Origin: an uncultured Draconibacterium sp.
GTDB taxonomy: Bacteria; Bacteroidota; Bacteroidia; Bacteroidales; Prolixibacteraceae
Reading direction: 5' to 3'
DNA length: 64,000 bases
Assembly (NCBI RefSeq): GCF_913063105.1
Contig: NZ_CAJXYQ010000004.1
Location: 248,001-312,000, forward strand
The notes beneath the pieces are model-generated. The model was not told where the DNA came from. It saw only the letters and a program-made list of their open reading frames with translations, and searched no databases. Numbering within the stretch: position 1 is the stretch's first letter; every line of letters begins with the position of its first letter. Shown here in pieces: positions 1 through 9,021 of this stretch. The translations under genes and the position numbers were made by a program.

Positions 1-102
1 CCATAATCTAATATTTGGTATAGATTTTGTTTTAATAATTTTAAATTTTGAGCTTACAAAGAAAGTAATTATTATTGACATTAAATAAACGGAGGATACC
101 TT

Positions 103-1521
103 ATGAAATCAAGATTAACATTATTAGGATTACTGGCCATTTTGCTGGGAGCCTGTACGACGGGAGGATATGTGTCAGGTACTTATTCCGACGACATCTA
201 TTTCAATCCGGGTGAAGTTCCTCCTCCAATTGCAGTTGAGCAAGTTGTTGAACAGGAACCGGTTGAAAAATCGGCTAACACCATGATCATTAGCAACATT
301 GAGAAAAATGATGATGGCAGCAACACCATGAACAACTACATTTTTGAAGGCACGGAAGAAGACGCTGATGTATTGCGCTACAACATGGACCAGATGGAAA
401 TGGAAGCCAGCGATACAACAGTTTATTACAACGACGATGAGATGAAATATGTAATTAACAATTACTACGATGGCGACGAGCTGGATTACGCTTATCGTAT
501 TCGACGTTTTCATCGTCCGTATTTTTACGACCCGTTTTATTGGGATAGCTGGTCGTATTACGATCCGTTTTACTACGACCCGTACTACTATTCATCCTGG
601 TACTCTCCAGGTTGGAGTTTTAGCATGAGCTGGGGATGGGGATGGCCTTATTACAATTGGGGTTATCGTTATCCGTATTACAGCTGGGGATGGGGATATT
701 ACCCACCATATTACGGAGGTGGCTGGTGGGGCTACCCGGGCTACCCAAGTCATCCCATTTATCCGGGCTACCCTAATTATGGCAGAGATTATACCTACGG
801 ACAACGACGCTCTACCGGAACCAATGTATACAGGGGAGATTCCAACCGCAGATCGGGTTCAGCAGCAGCAGCTTCTGCAAGTAACTCCCGTAGAAGTTCA
901 GGTGTTTCAACCAAATCGGGTAATGTATCCGACAGAAGTGCCAACAGCTCAACCCGCAGATCTACCGGAACGGCTACTACAACACGTTCTGCTACAAATA
1001 ATGCCAAAGTATTAACCGAAAGACGAAGAACAACGAGCACTACCGGTACACGTCAGGCCAGTTCTGCAAAATCGGCCACAACGCGTACACAAAGTTATAC
1101 ACGCCCGGGTTCGGTAAGTAGCAACAGAAGTTACACGCGTCCGAGCACCAGTACAAGTTCAAGCTATACAAAACCACGTGTGGTAAGTTCAGGAAGCAGT
1201 AGTCGCTCGTCAGGTTCGAGTTATTCTGCCCCAAAATCAACTTCCAATTATAACAGGTCATACCGTTCGAGCTCTACCTACAATCGCAGCTCGAGTTCGG
1301 GAAGCTCATCAAGATCTTACCGTGCTCCGTCGTCGACCAAATCGGGCAGTACTTACAAAAGTAGTTCTCCATCAAGAAGCAGTAGTAGCTACAGAAGCAG
1401 CGGCAGCAGCAGTAGTTACCGCAGCAGTGGTTCGTCAAGTGTTTCTCGCAGTTCCGGCTCTTCGTCGTCCGGTTCACGAAGCTCGGGCAGTTCTTCAAGA
1501 AGCTCAGGCGGAAGAAGATAA
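103..1521 (+). CDS. Tyr/Trp/Gly-rich then Ser/Arg-rich lipoprotein, function unknown
   Basis: The 472-residue protein starts with a lipoprotein signal (LLGAC, Cys18). Its ATG has a GGAGG seven bases upstream, a stronger Shine-Dalgarno than usual for this phylum. Residues 20-137 are acidic and fairly ordinary. Residues about 138-232 are packed with Tyr, Trp, Gly, Pro and Phe. Residues about 233-472 are almost only Ser, Arg, Thr, Gly and Tyr, probably disordered and strongly basic. The open frame is long and undisturbed, so the gene looks real despite the low complexity. No enzymatic motif is visible. The composition recalls adhesive or self-associating proteins, but that is inference. A FadL-type porin follows 46 bp downstream on the same strand and may be co-transcribed. 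Reading frames on the other strand here are by-products of the skewed composition. Confidence 0.8.
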   Translation: MKSRLTLLGLLAILLGACTTGGYVSGTYSDDIYFNPGEVPPPIAVEQVVEQEPVEKSANTMIISNIEKNDDGSNTMNNYIFEGTEEDADVLRYNMDQMEMEASDTTVYYNDDEMKYVINNYYDGDELDYAYRIRRFHRPYFYDPFYWDSWSYYDPFYYDPYYYSSWYSPGWSFSMSWGWGWPYYNWGYRYPYYSWGWGYYPPYYGGGWWGYPGYPSHPIYPGYPNYGRDYTYGQRRSTGTNVYRGDSNRRSGSAAAASASNSRRSSGVSTKSGNVSDRSANSSTRRSTGTATTTRSATNNAKVLTERRRTTSTTGTRQASSAKSATTRTQSYTRPGSVSSNRSYTRPSTSTSSSYTKPRVVSSGSSSRSSGSSYSAPKSTSNYNRSYRSSSTYNRSSSSGSSSRSYRAPSSTKSGSTYKSSSPSRSSSSYRSSGSSSSYRSSGSSSVSRSSGSSSSGSRSSGSSSRSSGGRR

Positions 1522-1567
1522 AAACAGAAACAGTTACAAAGATCATTAACGACAAAAACTATTTGCC

Positions 1568-3100
1568 ATGAAGAAAAATATTAGCATTGTTTTACTGGTC
1601 CTTTTTATGCCTTTTTTTATGCAAGCTCAGGACCTGCTTGATGCACTTCGTTATTCTAATATCCAGGTCTCGGGAACAGCACGTGCAGGCGCAATGGGAA
1701 ATGCATTTGGCGCATTGGGTGGCGATTTTACATCAATAAGCATAAATCCGGCAGGACTGGGTGTTTACCGCTCATCAGAATTAACAGTAACTCCGAAATT
1801 TACCTACGGTAACATTGAAGGGAATTACATGAACACCATGATGGAAGACACCAAGTACAATTTCGCCTTAAATAATTTAAGCTATGTTACAACCATACCA
1901 ACTGCTTCACGCAGCGAAGTTGGATTGATTAGCATAAACCTGGGCATAGGTTACAATCGGCTGAAAGATTTTAACAGCAATTCGCTTTTGGGGGCATCGG
2001 GTGTAACAAGTTCTATTTTAGATTCATGGATTGAAAACTCTAATGGAGAAAATCCATATGTTGATCCAGGTACATATCCGTTTTATGATGACTTGGCAAT
2101 TGCCGAGTTTGGAGGTGTTGATTTAATATACCAAGAAGAAAATTCAGAAACTTGGAGAAGCGATATACAAATTAATCCCTACGATGACAATATTCAGAAT
2201 CACCCGGTGGCACAACGCAAAAGTATTTCACGTGAAGGATCGATTGATGAATACAGTTTTGCTGTTGGCTTAAATTTTAATCACAAAGTTTATATGGGAG
2301 CCACACTGGGTGTAACAGATATTTATTACCGTGAATCGAGCACTTACGAAGAATGGGATGATCAAAATATAATTCCGAATTTTGAAAGTTTGCAATTTGA
2401 CGAATACCTGAGAACAACAGGAACGGGATATAATTTCAAATTTGGGATAATCTACAAACCAATAAACGAGATACGTTTGGGAGCATCAATCCACACACCA
2501 ACATTCTACGACTTGCACGATTTTTATCATACTGAAATGTATGCAACAATTAATTATACTGATGGGACACAAGATCAAGAAGCATTATCACCTTTAAGCA
2601 ATTTCGACTACCGATTAAATACGCCCTTTCGCGCAACACTTAGTGGAGCCTTTGTTATTGCAAAAAAAGGTTTAATTAGTATTGATTATGAATACGTAGA
2701 TTATACTTCTGCAAAACTAAGAGATGGTAATTTTATTGATGCCAACCAGGAAATTAAGGATGTATTCAAATCAGTTGGCAACATTCGGGTTGGAGGTGAA
2801 TTACGCGCTACCAACAATTTAAGTTTACGGGCCGGCTACGAATACTACCCCAGTGCCTATAATAGCAATGCTTTGGGTAACGACCAATTTAAAGCAGATG
2901 ACAAACTAAGCGTTTACTCAACAGGTTTAGGCTATCGTTTTGGAAGTTTTACTTTTGACCTGGCTTATCGTATAACCGATATGTTACAATACGAGCTTCC
3001 ATACGCAGCACCGGCATCAGGTATTTATCCTGTTCCGGAACCGGCTGAATACAGCGGACTTACGCACGATGTAATGTTTACTTTAGGATTTAAGTTCTAA
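1568..3100 (+). CDS. FadL/OmpP1-type outer-membrane transport protein
   Basis: This 510-residue protein has a signal peptide (residues 1-20, ending MQA) followed by the typical start of the Bacteroidota OmpP1/FadL group: SGTARAGAMGNAFGALGGD, then SINPAGLGVY. In this family that segment forms the N-terminal hatch of a 14-strand barrel. The rest alternates polar and hydrophobic residues and ends in an aromatic Phe (GFKF), the usual outer-membrane insertion signal. Family members take up hydrophobic compounds such as long-chain fatty acids; the substrate here cannot be read. It lies 46 bp after the Tyr-rich lipoprotein gene and is followed by a stem-loop terminator. Confidence 0.82.
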   Translation: MKKNISIVLLVLFMPFFMQAQDLLDALRYSNIQVSGTARAGAMGNAFGALGGDFTSISINPAGLGVYRSSELTVTPKFTYGNIEGNYMNTMMEDTKYNFALNNLSYVTTIPTASRSEVGLISINLGIGYNRLKDFNSNSLLGASGVTSSILDSWIENSNGENPYVDPGTYPFYDDLAIAEFGGVDLIYQEENSETWRSDIQINPYDDNIQNHPVAQRKSISREGSIDEYSFAVGLNFNHKVYMGATLGVTDIYYRESSTYEEWDDQNIIPNFESLQFDEYLRTTGTGYNFKFGIIYKPINEIRLGASIHTPTFYDLHDFYHTEMYATINYTDGTQDQEALSPLSNFDYRLNTPFRATLSGAFVIAKKGLISIDYEYVDYTSAKLRDGNFIDANQEIKDVFKSVGNIRVGGELRATNNLSLRAGYEYYPSAYNSNALGNDQFKADDKLSVYSTGLGYRFGSFTFDLAYRITDMLQYELPYAAPASGIYPVPEPAEYSGLTHDVMFTLGFKF

Positions 3101-3125
3101 GGTAAACTATATAATATTTTTGCAG

Positions 3126-3157
3126 AGACACATTCCCTTAGGTTTGTGTCTTTTCTT
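3126..3157 (+). terminator. Rho-independent terminator after the FadL-type gene
   Basis: AGACACA pairs with TGTGTCT across a 12-base loop and is followed by TTTCTT. It sits 25 bp past the FadL-type stop, between two convergent genes. Confidence 0.65.
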
Positions 3158-3839
3158 ATGTATGCAATTTTGCCAGAAATTCATCTTTAAAACTAAGGCT
3201 TACCGGCAGTTTAATTTCGCCCAAACTAACCTGATTTCCCTCGAGGTACACCACTTTTGATAACGACACCACATATGATTTATGAATACGGCCAAATTGT
3301 TTCTCGGGAAGAGCTGCAAGAAAATCTTTTAAACGACCGTGTACCATAAGCGATTGACTTTCTGTAATAAAACGAACATAATCGCCCTGCGCTTCAAGGT
3401 AAATAATTTCGTTAAAATTTAGGCGATAGTCTTTTTTATTGGCTCTAACCATCAGGTGTTGCGGATTATTCTCTTTGCGCATTGAAAATCGCTCGATGGC
3501 CCTGTTTAATGCCGTTCGGAAACGTTCAAACGATACCGGCTTAAGCAGGTAATCTACTGCATCTACCTCGAAGCCTTCTAAGGCAAACTCGGGATAAGCC
3601 GTAACCAATATAAACAAAGGTGGTTCTTTTAAACTTTTTATAAAACCAATGCCACTTAATTTGGGCATGTTAATATCCAGAAAAAGCAAATCTACTTTCT
3701 CGTCCTTCAATATTTGTCCGGCCTCAAGCGCATCGCTGCAAACCGCAACCAATTGCAGTTCGGGGCAAGCGTTTACATAATCGCCCAATACATCCTGCGA
3801 TAAAGGTTCATCGTCGACAATAATACAGTTTAAAACCAT
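3156..3839 (-). CDS. LytTR-family response regulator
   Basis: The protein is 227 residues when read from the ATG at 3839. The open frame extends eight codons further to a TTG, but the ATG form begins MVLNCIIVDDEPLS, the usual family start. The receiver domain covers residues 1-115, with acidic DD (9-10), phospho-acceptor Asp55 in FLDINMP, and the switch Lys100-Pro101. A LytTR DNA-binding domain follows (about 125-225), including the HKSYVVSLSKV segment. It should control promoters in answer to the histidine kinase encoded just upstream, whose stop is 26 bp from this start. It is the last gene of a minus-strand group with the kinase, a lipoprotein and an Omp85-type barrel. Confidence 0.9.
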   Translation of the reverse strand: MVLNCIIVDDEPLSQDVLGDYVNACPELQLVAVCSDALEAGQILKDEKVDLLFLDINMPKLSGIGFIKSLKEPPLFILVTAYPEFALEGFEVDAVDYLLKPVSFERFRTALNRAIERFSMRKENNPQHLMVRANKKDYRLNFNEIIYLEAQGDYVRFITESQSLMVHGRLKDFLAALPEKQFGRIHKSYVVSLSKVVYLEGNQVSLGEIKLPVSLSFKDEFLAKLHT

Positions 3840-3865
3840 GCTTAATAATTTTACTTCATTCAATA

Positions 3866-4900
3866 CTAATTTAACTGTACCTGCAAAAGCACTTTAAAGG
3901 TTTCTTTATGGTTGCTTATTTTTAACAAATGCTGGTTCGGATAAATCAAATCAAGTCTCTTTTTTACATTCTCAATTCCGATTCCTCGGTATTTTAAATC
4001 GAAAGTACTACTGGCCTGGCCCTTACTATTTTCAATCTCAAAATACAGAACCTCACCCGACACTTCCAGTTTAAGTTTTACAAAGGCATTTTTACTACCT
4101 CCTTTTAACCCGTGTTTAAAGCTATTTTCAACAAAAGGCAGAAACAAAAGCGGGGCAATTTTTTTGCCGTCAATTTGTCCAATCGTTTCAAAAACAATTT
4201 GCTGATTTTTATTAACACGTAAGTTTTGCAACTCGATGTAGTTCTTTATCATTTCCACCTCTTTGTTTAACGATACAAGTTCGGCATCCGAATCGTAAAT
4301 AATATGTCGCATTAAATCGCTTAATTGAATTATTTTTGCGGGCACGTCTTTCGATTCTTTTCGGGCCATACTGTAAATACTGTTCAACGAGTTAAACAAA
4401 AAATGTGGATTAATTTGTGATTTTAAGGCTTTCAGCTCGGCCTGCGACTTTTCCTTTTCAAGCTCTTCGGCTCTAAACCAGCTCCGGGCCAGATGAAGCA
4501 AACTTGAAATAAAAAGATAAATGGCAAAAAACAAGGAGATATCCCAAAAACTGTAATAAGCTATAAAATAATACCCCCTAAAAATATAATCGATAAGTTG
4601 ATCGAACAATAGCAAATAAAAACCCGAACCGAGAGCAGCTATTGCGAGTACAGCAAAAGCGTAGGCAAAATACCTGGTACGTTCCCACAGCACCGGAAAA
4701 AGCACATTCAGGTTAAGATATACCACAGGAACTATTGGCAAATGAAAAACGGCCGTATAAATTAAATCAATCTGCTTTATTTCAGCCGAAACTTTTAACA
4801 CGTTCATTAAAATTAAAAACGACAGACACCAAAACAGGATATGTTGCAATACCCTGTCTTTTATTAAACGAACCAGAATTATTTTAATATACCTGTTCAT
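3866..4900 (-). CDS. LytS/YehU-type sensor histidine kinase
   Basis: The 344-residue protein has four predicted membrane helices in residues 18-138, then a short coiled linker and a His_kinase domain. His166 in SQINPHFLFNSLNS is the expected phosphorylated residue. The N box reads LPFVENSFKHG and is followed by a short glycine box (GIGIENVKKRL). No periplasmic sensing domain is present, so the signal is probably sensed in or near the membrane, or through a partner. The start codon overlaps the stop of the upstream lipoprotein gene by four bases (ATGA), which suggests translational coupling. The partner regulator is directly downstream. Confidence 0.92.
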   Translation of the reverse strand: MNRYIKIILVRLIKDRVLQHILFWCLSFLILMNVLKVSAEIKQIDLIYTAVFHLPIVPVVYLNLNVLFPVLWERTRYFAYAFAVLAIAALGSGFYLLLFDQLIDYIFRGYYFIAYYSFWDISLFFAIYLFISSLLHLARSWFRAEELEKEKSQAELKALKSQINPHFLFNSLNSIYSMARKESKDVPAKIIQLSDLMRHIIYDSDAELVSLNKEVEMIKNYIELQNLRVNKNQQIVFETIGQIDGKKIAPLLFLPFVENSFKHGLKGGSKNAFVKLKLEVSGEVLYFEIENSKGQASSTFDLKYRGIGIENVKKRLDLIYPNQHLLKISNHKETFKVLLQVQLN

Positions 4901-5532
4901 CGTTTTCTTAGCAATTCAACTTCCAGGCCATCCTCAAATGCATCTTCAGAGTTAACGTATTTACTCACAAACTTTTGTAACTCTTTAGGCTTGGCAGTAA
5001 GTAAAATAAAATCGCCGTTATCTTCATGATGGATTCTAATCTTGTTTTCCTTTATCAGGTCCTCCAGCCATTCCGGGTCAAACCAATGAATGGCCAGTTT
5101 GTCATCTTTAACGGTTAACCGGGCAAAAGTATGCACCGGAATTAAATGCAAAGTTGCAAGGGATATGTCATCTTCTCCGCCATAATCTTCAATATAAAAA
5201 TCCAGAAAATATTCGTTGGCAAGTTTTATCACATGAACTTCAAATTTTGATTCGCGAACCTCTCCATCTTCATTCGAGCTTATTGTGAGTGTATACCTGG
5301 TTTTGTCCCTGACTCCGTTCTTTTTATCGCCAATAAAAGGATGCGTAAATTTCCATAAGTCTTCGGAATTGCTAAATGATATATTATTGTCATCATCCTC
5401 AAACCAATCGCCCAACAAAATATCGTTTTCAAACAAGTCCTTTTCGGTATATAAAGGATAAAACGAATATACAACGCAGCCCGACAATAAAATTGTGATG
5501 GTAGTTACAAAAAGAATATTACGTGTTTTCAT
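4897..5532 (-). CDS. Lipoprotein coupled to a two-component system, function unknown
   Basis: I chose the ATG at 5532, ten codons inside the longest frame, because it gives a clean lipoprotein signal (MKTRNILFVT, Cys19 in LLSGC). The mature part is about 190 residues, acidic, without Cys pairs or a recognisable enzymatic motif. It looks like a small beta-rich domain. Its last codon overlaps the start of the sensor kinase gene (ATGA). A secreted lipoprotein made in fixed ratio with a kinase that lacks a sensing domain could be an accessory sensor or an antagonist; this is inference from position. The reading of the gene is firm, the role is not. Confidence 0.75.
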   Translation of the reverse strand: MKTRNILFVTTITILLSGCVVYSFYPLYTEKDLFENDILLGDWFEDDDNNISFSNSEDLWKFTHPFIGDKKNGVRDKTRYTLTISSNEDGEVRESKFEVHVIKLANEYFLDFYIEDYGGEDDISLATLHLIPVHTFARLTVKDDKLAIHWFDPEWLEDLIKENKIRIHHEDNGDFILLTAKPKELQKFVSKYVNSEDAFEDGLEVELLRKR

Positions 5533-5660
5533 TTTTTGATTGTTTTTGATTTTATATACCAAAACTAAGTGACACGTATGAGCTAAACCAATTTTTTCGC
5601 TAAGATGTTGGTTTTTATCGTTGTGCTTGAAGCGTGCGTAAAATAATTATTCGGCACCAA

Positions 5661-7004
5661 TTAAAACAAATAATTTAAACCAATGTAAATTCCCGACTCA
5701 CCATCCCGCTCGTCAGCTGCCATACCATAATCACAACGAATGATAAAATTTTCATTCATCGCTACGCGCAAGCCCAATCCAAACGAATAATGTATGGCTT
5801 CTGCATCATTATCAAAATAATCATCATGATTATACACTCCAGGTGAATCTAATTCCACATAATAGTCAGGTTTTTCAAAATCAATTTTATCAGTTACCCT
5901 ACCAAAATCGGCAAAAGCGTTCAGGCCTAAATAAAAGTTGTTATTGATAAACTGAAAACGGGCAAATTTCCAACGGGCTTCAACGTTACCTAAAAAATAA
6001 GAATCGCCAACCACCCTGTTTCTTCGTATCCCACGTAAGGAGCTGGCTCCTCCAAGTCCCTCTGAGGTAGCTCCTTTCATTACCGTTGTAATCATTTGTG
6101 TTTGGTAATAAAAGGGGGCATTACCGGTAAGTGTAGCCTGGTAGGCGAGCCGGTAAACAAACGACAGGTTGTTTGGTACCAAAGTAAAATACTGACGATG
6201 AATGACACTTAATTTGGTAAAACTATTTTCGCCACCTAAAAATTCGGGAGACCCCATTAAAACAGCTTCTGTCCATATTCCTTTCATCGGGTTGGGATGA
6301 TTATCGCGCGTATCGTACACTATCCCTGCCTTTAACGTAGGAACAAAACCTCCATCGGCATCCTCATCTGAAATAATACCCCACTCCTGGTATTTTTGGT
6401 AAAGTCCGGGTTGTTCGTCGTGCCCCGGTAAAAGGTCGTCTTGGTCCTTATTTTTATTCAATTTATCAACATCCACTAAATCCAGTTTAAAGTTCAATAG
6501 GTTTACGCCGCCAACCCATTTTACACTTTCGCCGGCCAAATCGCCTTGCAAATCAACTTTAAAACGAAACAATTTACGATCGTACTTGTAAAACATTCGT
6601 GTGCGGTAATCGGCTGTTTCATCATCAAACCAATCTTTATTCACCACAGCATCATACCCGTTAAAGCCATAAAAATCGTAGGCCCTGTCGCTCAAGTAAC
6701 TAATATCAACCGAGGTTTGAAGTCCTTCAATCAGCTTATCCGAGTCATAATAAAACCGGTTTATACCACTGCCCTTTGTAAACCTCGATACTTCAAGATA
6801 AATGGAATGGTCGTATTTTGGATACCGGCTTCCATCGCCATAATGATAAAGATTTATTAAACCTCCATACTGAAAGCCCAAATCGGTATCGAAAGTAATG
6901 GTTGGAAGCGCACCAAAGTTCCACCCCTGTTTGGTTAAATCATCTTGTGCTATTAATCCAAAACTCAGGATTAAAAACATACAAATAAGCCAAATACGTT
7001 TCAT
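5661..7004 (-). CDS. Omp85/BamA-superfamily barrel without POTRA domains
   Basis: The 447-residue protein has a signal peptide (MKRIWLICMF..LIAQ) and goes almost directly into a beta-barrel; there is no room for POTRA repeats. Family features are the segment AGIVYDTRDNHPNPMKG, the loop motif SLRGIRRNR (the RGF/RGY-type motif of Omp85 loop 6), and the terminal strand IYIGLNYLF ending in Phe. BamA-like proteins insert or translocate proteins, but stand-alone Bacteroidota members of this type are mostly uncharacterised. The gap to the downstream lipoprotein gene is about 130 bp, so membership in the same transcript as the two-component genes is uncertain. Confidence 0.8.
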   Translation of the reverse strand: MKRIWLICMFLILSFGLIAQDDLTKQGWNFGALPTITFDTDLGFQYGGLINLYHYGDGSRYPKYDHSIYLEVSRFTKGSGINRFYYDSDKLIEGLQTSVDISYLSDRAYDFYGFNGYDAVVNKDWFDDETADYRTRMFYKYDRKLFRFKVDLQGDLAGESVKWVGGVNLLNFKLDLVDVDKLNKNKDQDDLLPGHDEQPGLYQKYQEWGIISDEDADGGFVPTLKAGIVYDTRDNHPNPMKGIWTEAVLMGSPEFLGGENSFTKLSVIHRQYFTLVPNNLSFVYRLAYQATLTGNAPFYYQTQMITTVMKGATSEGLGGASSLRGIRRNRVVGDSYFLGNVEARWKFARFQFINNNFYLGLNAFADFGRVTDKIDFEKPDYYVELDSPGVYNHDDYFDNDAEAIHYSFGLGLRVAMNENFIIRCDYGMAADERDGESGIYIGLNYLF

Positions 7005-7218
7005 GTTGTTTGATTTTAGTTAGACGAAGAAAGTATTTCCAAAAGAAATGTCATTGAATGTTTTAGTATAAGAATACATAACGAATATAATTATTTTTAT
7101 ACGGAAATTTACAATCCTGTTTGTAATCTGGTGACAGCACCAAACTTTTCATATTTTTTTATTTTGTTTTAGCAATCTATATTAATATTTTTAAAACAAA
7201 TGAATTAATCAAATCAAC

Positions 7219-8706
7219 ATGAAATCAAACCGCAGAGATTTTTTTAAAATAGGTGGACTCACGGGAGCCGGCATTTTGGCCGGTGGCTTAACATCATGTA
7301 AGCAATCGCCAAGTGCCCAGTCGGCCATGCAACACATAAAAGATGCAGCTATAAATAACAATCCTCAACAATTTAATATGTGCGGGTATGCTGCTCCAAA
7401 ACTTAACAAAATTAGGGTTGGTTTTGTAGGAATTGGTGATCGAGGCGCAGGAGCGGTAAAACGTATGACCTATATTGAAGGCGTAGAAATAACGGCGTTA
7501 TGCGATATTCGTCAGGCAGCAGTTGATGGTGCCCAAAAAATACTTGATGAAGCAGGTTTGCCAAAGGCAAAAGAATTTGTTGGCGACGAACAGGAATTTA
7601 AAAATCTTTGCGCGAGTGGACTTTGCGATCTGGTTTACACTGCAACCCCCTGGCAATGGCATGTGCCGGTTGGTTTGGCTGCTATGGAAGGCGGAGCACA
7701 CACTGCACTCGAGGTATCGGCTGCAAAAACAATGGATGAATGCTGGCAAATGGTGGAAACATCAGAACGCACCAAAAAACATTGTGTTATCCTTGAAAAC
7801 TGTTGTTACGATTTTTTTGAACTGCTGACTTTAAATATGGTTCGTCAGGGTATTTTTGGCGATCTTATTCATGGCGAAGGTGCCTACATTCACGATCTCG
7901 ACTACTGGCATTTTAACAAGCCTCAAGACGAAAAAATGACCGATGGAGCGTATACCAAAATGTGGCGTTTGCACGAAAATCAGCGTAAAGCAAATGTATA
8001 TCCAACACATGGACTTGGACCCATTTGTCAGGCAATGAACATCAATCGTGGCGACAAAATGGACTACCTGACAGCCATGATGTCTGAAGATTTTACTTTA
8101 AAACATCGCATTAAAGAAAAAGCAAAAGAAGACCCGTTTTTTGAACAGTTTGTAGGAATGAACTTGCGCGGCAACATGGACATGCAAATGATTCGTACCA
8201 ACAAAGGCCGCACAATTTTAATTCAGCACGATGTATCTTCGCCACGCCCTTATTCACGTATACATATGCTTAGCGGCACCAAATGTTTTGCACAAAAATG
8301 GCCACTAAAACACATTGCTTTTGGGCACGACATTGTTGACGAGGCCGGCATGAACGAGCTAAAAGAAAAATATGAACCGGAAATTATAAAACGTGTGGGA
8401 GAAATGGCCAAACAGGTTGGCGGACACGGCGGAATGGATTTTATGATGGACTGGCGACTGATTGATTGTTTGCGAAACGGATTACCTGTTGATATGGATG
8501 TGTACGATGCAGCCACCTGGAGCTGCATTACTCCACTTAGCGAATGGTCGATTGCTAACGGATCGCAACCTATTGAAGTGCCTGATTTTACGCGGGGAGC
8601 CTGGCGAACCAACAATCCGGTTGATTTATCGCTTATTGAGGGTGGAACAACAGGGGTTAGAAATGTAAAAAATGCAAATTCATCAGTACAGCTAAACGTT
8701 GAATAA
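7219..8706 (+). CDS. GH109-type NAD-dependent glycosidase / Gfo-Idh-MocA protein
   Basis: The 495-residue protein has a twin-arginine signal (NRRDFFKIGG) that ends in a lipobox (LTSC), so it is probably a Tat-exported lipoprotein. A Rossmann domain follows with VGFVGIGDRGAG. The segments ENCCYDFFELLTLNMV and YPTHGLGPICQAMN match the GH109 group of alpha-N-acetylgalactosaminidases, which use a tightly held NAD for hydride shuttling; this is recall of the family, not a search. The other possibility is an uncharacterised exported sugar oxidoreductase. It stands before a SusD remnant and an intact SusCD pair on the other strand, and together with the nearby sulfatase it points to an amino-sugar glycan as substrate. 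Confidence 0.82.
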   Translation: MKSNRRDFFKIGGLTGAGILAGGLTSCKQSPSAQSAMQHIKDAAINNNPQQFNMCGYAAPKLNKIRVGFVGIGDRGAGAVKRMTYIEGVEITALCDIRQAAVDGAQKILDEAGLPKAKEFVGDEQEFKNLCASGLCDLVYTATPWQWHVPVGLAAMEGGAHTALEVSAAKTMDECWQMVETSERTKKHCVILENCCYDFFELLTLNMVRQGIFGDLIHGEGAYIHDLDYWHFNKPQDEKMTDGAYTKMWRLHENQRKANVYPTHGLGPICQAMNINRGDKMDYLTAMMSEDFTLKHRIKEKAKEDPFFEQFVGMNLRGNMDMQMIRTNKGRTILIQHDVSSPRPYSRIHMLSGTKCFAQKWPLKHIAFGHDIVDEAGMNELKEKYEPEIIKRVGEMAKQVGGHGGMDFMMDWRLIDCLRNGLPVDMDVYDAATWSCITPLSEWSIANGSQPIEVPDFTRGAWRTNNPVDLSLIEGGTTGVRNVKNANSSVQLNVE

Positions 8707-8715
8707 CTATAAATG

Positions 8716-8751
8716 AGAAAGGGCTGAATATTCTGCCCTTTCTTTTTACTC
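8716..8751 (+). terminator. Rho-independent terminator after the GH109-type gene
   Basis: AGAAAGGGC pairs perfectly with GCCCTTTCT over a ten-base loop and a T-rich run follows. It begins ten bases past the stop codon. Confidence 0.85.
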
Positions 8752-8836
8752 ACTCCACTACTTCGTGTAAGAAAATAAAGTAGTTTTCTTTTTATTGTTT
8801 AATTGTTGGTAGTTTTCTTTTACTCTGAAATGTCAA

Positions 8837-8887
8837 AAACCGCCGACTCGGATACCGACGGTTTCGCTCTAATCAAACTAAATAAAG
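8837..8887 (-). terminator. Stem-loop plus conserved box, copy 1 (no gene attached)
   Basis: On the minus strand a ten-pair stem (AAACCGTCGG with TCGGCGGTTT, allowing G-U pairs) is followed by a T run. Just before the stem lies a box reading CTCTAATCAAACTAA on the plus strand. The same arrangement follows the SusD remnant (copy 2) and the intact SusD (copy 3). No gene ends here, so this copy may be the trace of another lost SusD-like gene. Confidence 0.5.
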
Positions 8888-8954
8888 TATGAAAAAAAAT
8901 ACAAACTTTACTTAACGACAAGCGAGGAATAATTTACCCCTAATCAAAAACAAA

Positions 8955-9010
8955 AAAAAACCGCCACCCATTAAAATGAGCGACGGTTGATCTAACCAAA
9001 CTAATTATGG
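8955..9010 (-). terminator. Stem-loop plus conserved box, copy 2, after the SusD remnant
   Basis: A 13-pair stem (8959-8971 with 8976-8988, with G-U pairs on the minus strand) is followed by a run of nine T on the minus strand. The box TCTAACCAAACTAAT lies between the stem and the stop codon of the SusD remnant. Confidence 0.7.
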
Positions 9011-9021
9011 TTTAAACAGTT

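Noticed and set aside
795..1261. Antisense frames inside the Ser/Arg-rich lipoprotein gene
   Set aside because: Low-complexity codons create open frames on the other strand; the translations have no domain and no start signal.
841..1510. Repeat array (CRISPR-like or tandem repeats)
   Set aside because: The repetitive appearance comes from Ser and Arg codons within one long reading frame; unit length and spacing are irregular.
3840..3863. TTG start eight codons upstream for the LytTR regulator
   Set aside because: The internal ATG gives the usual family N-terminus, and the extra codons fill almost the whole gap to the kinase stop.
8250..8753. 167-codon open frame opposite the end of the GH109-type gene
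   Set aside because: Fully antisense to a well-supported gene and without recognisable motifs; it also runs through that gene's terminator.
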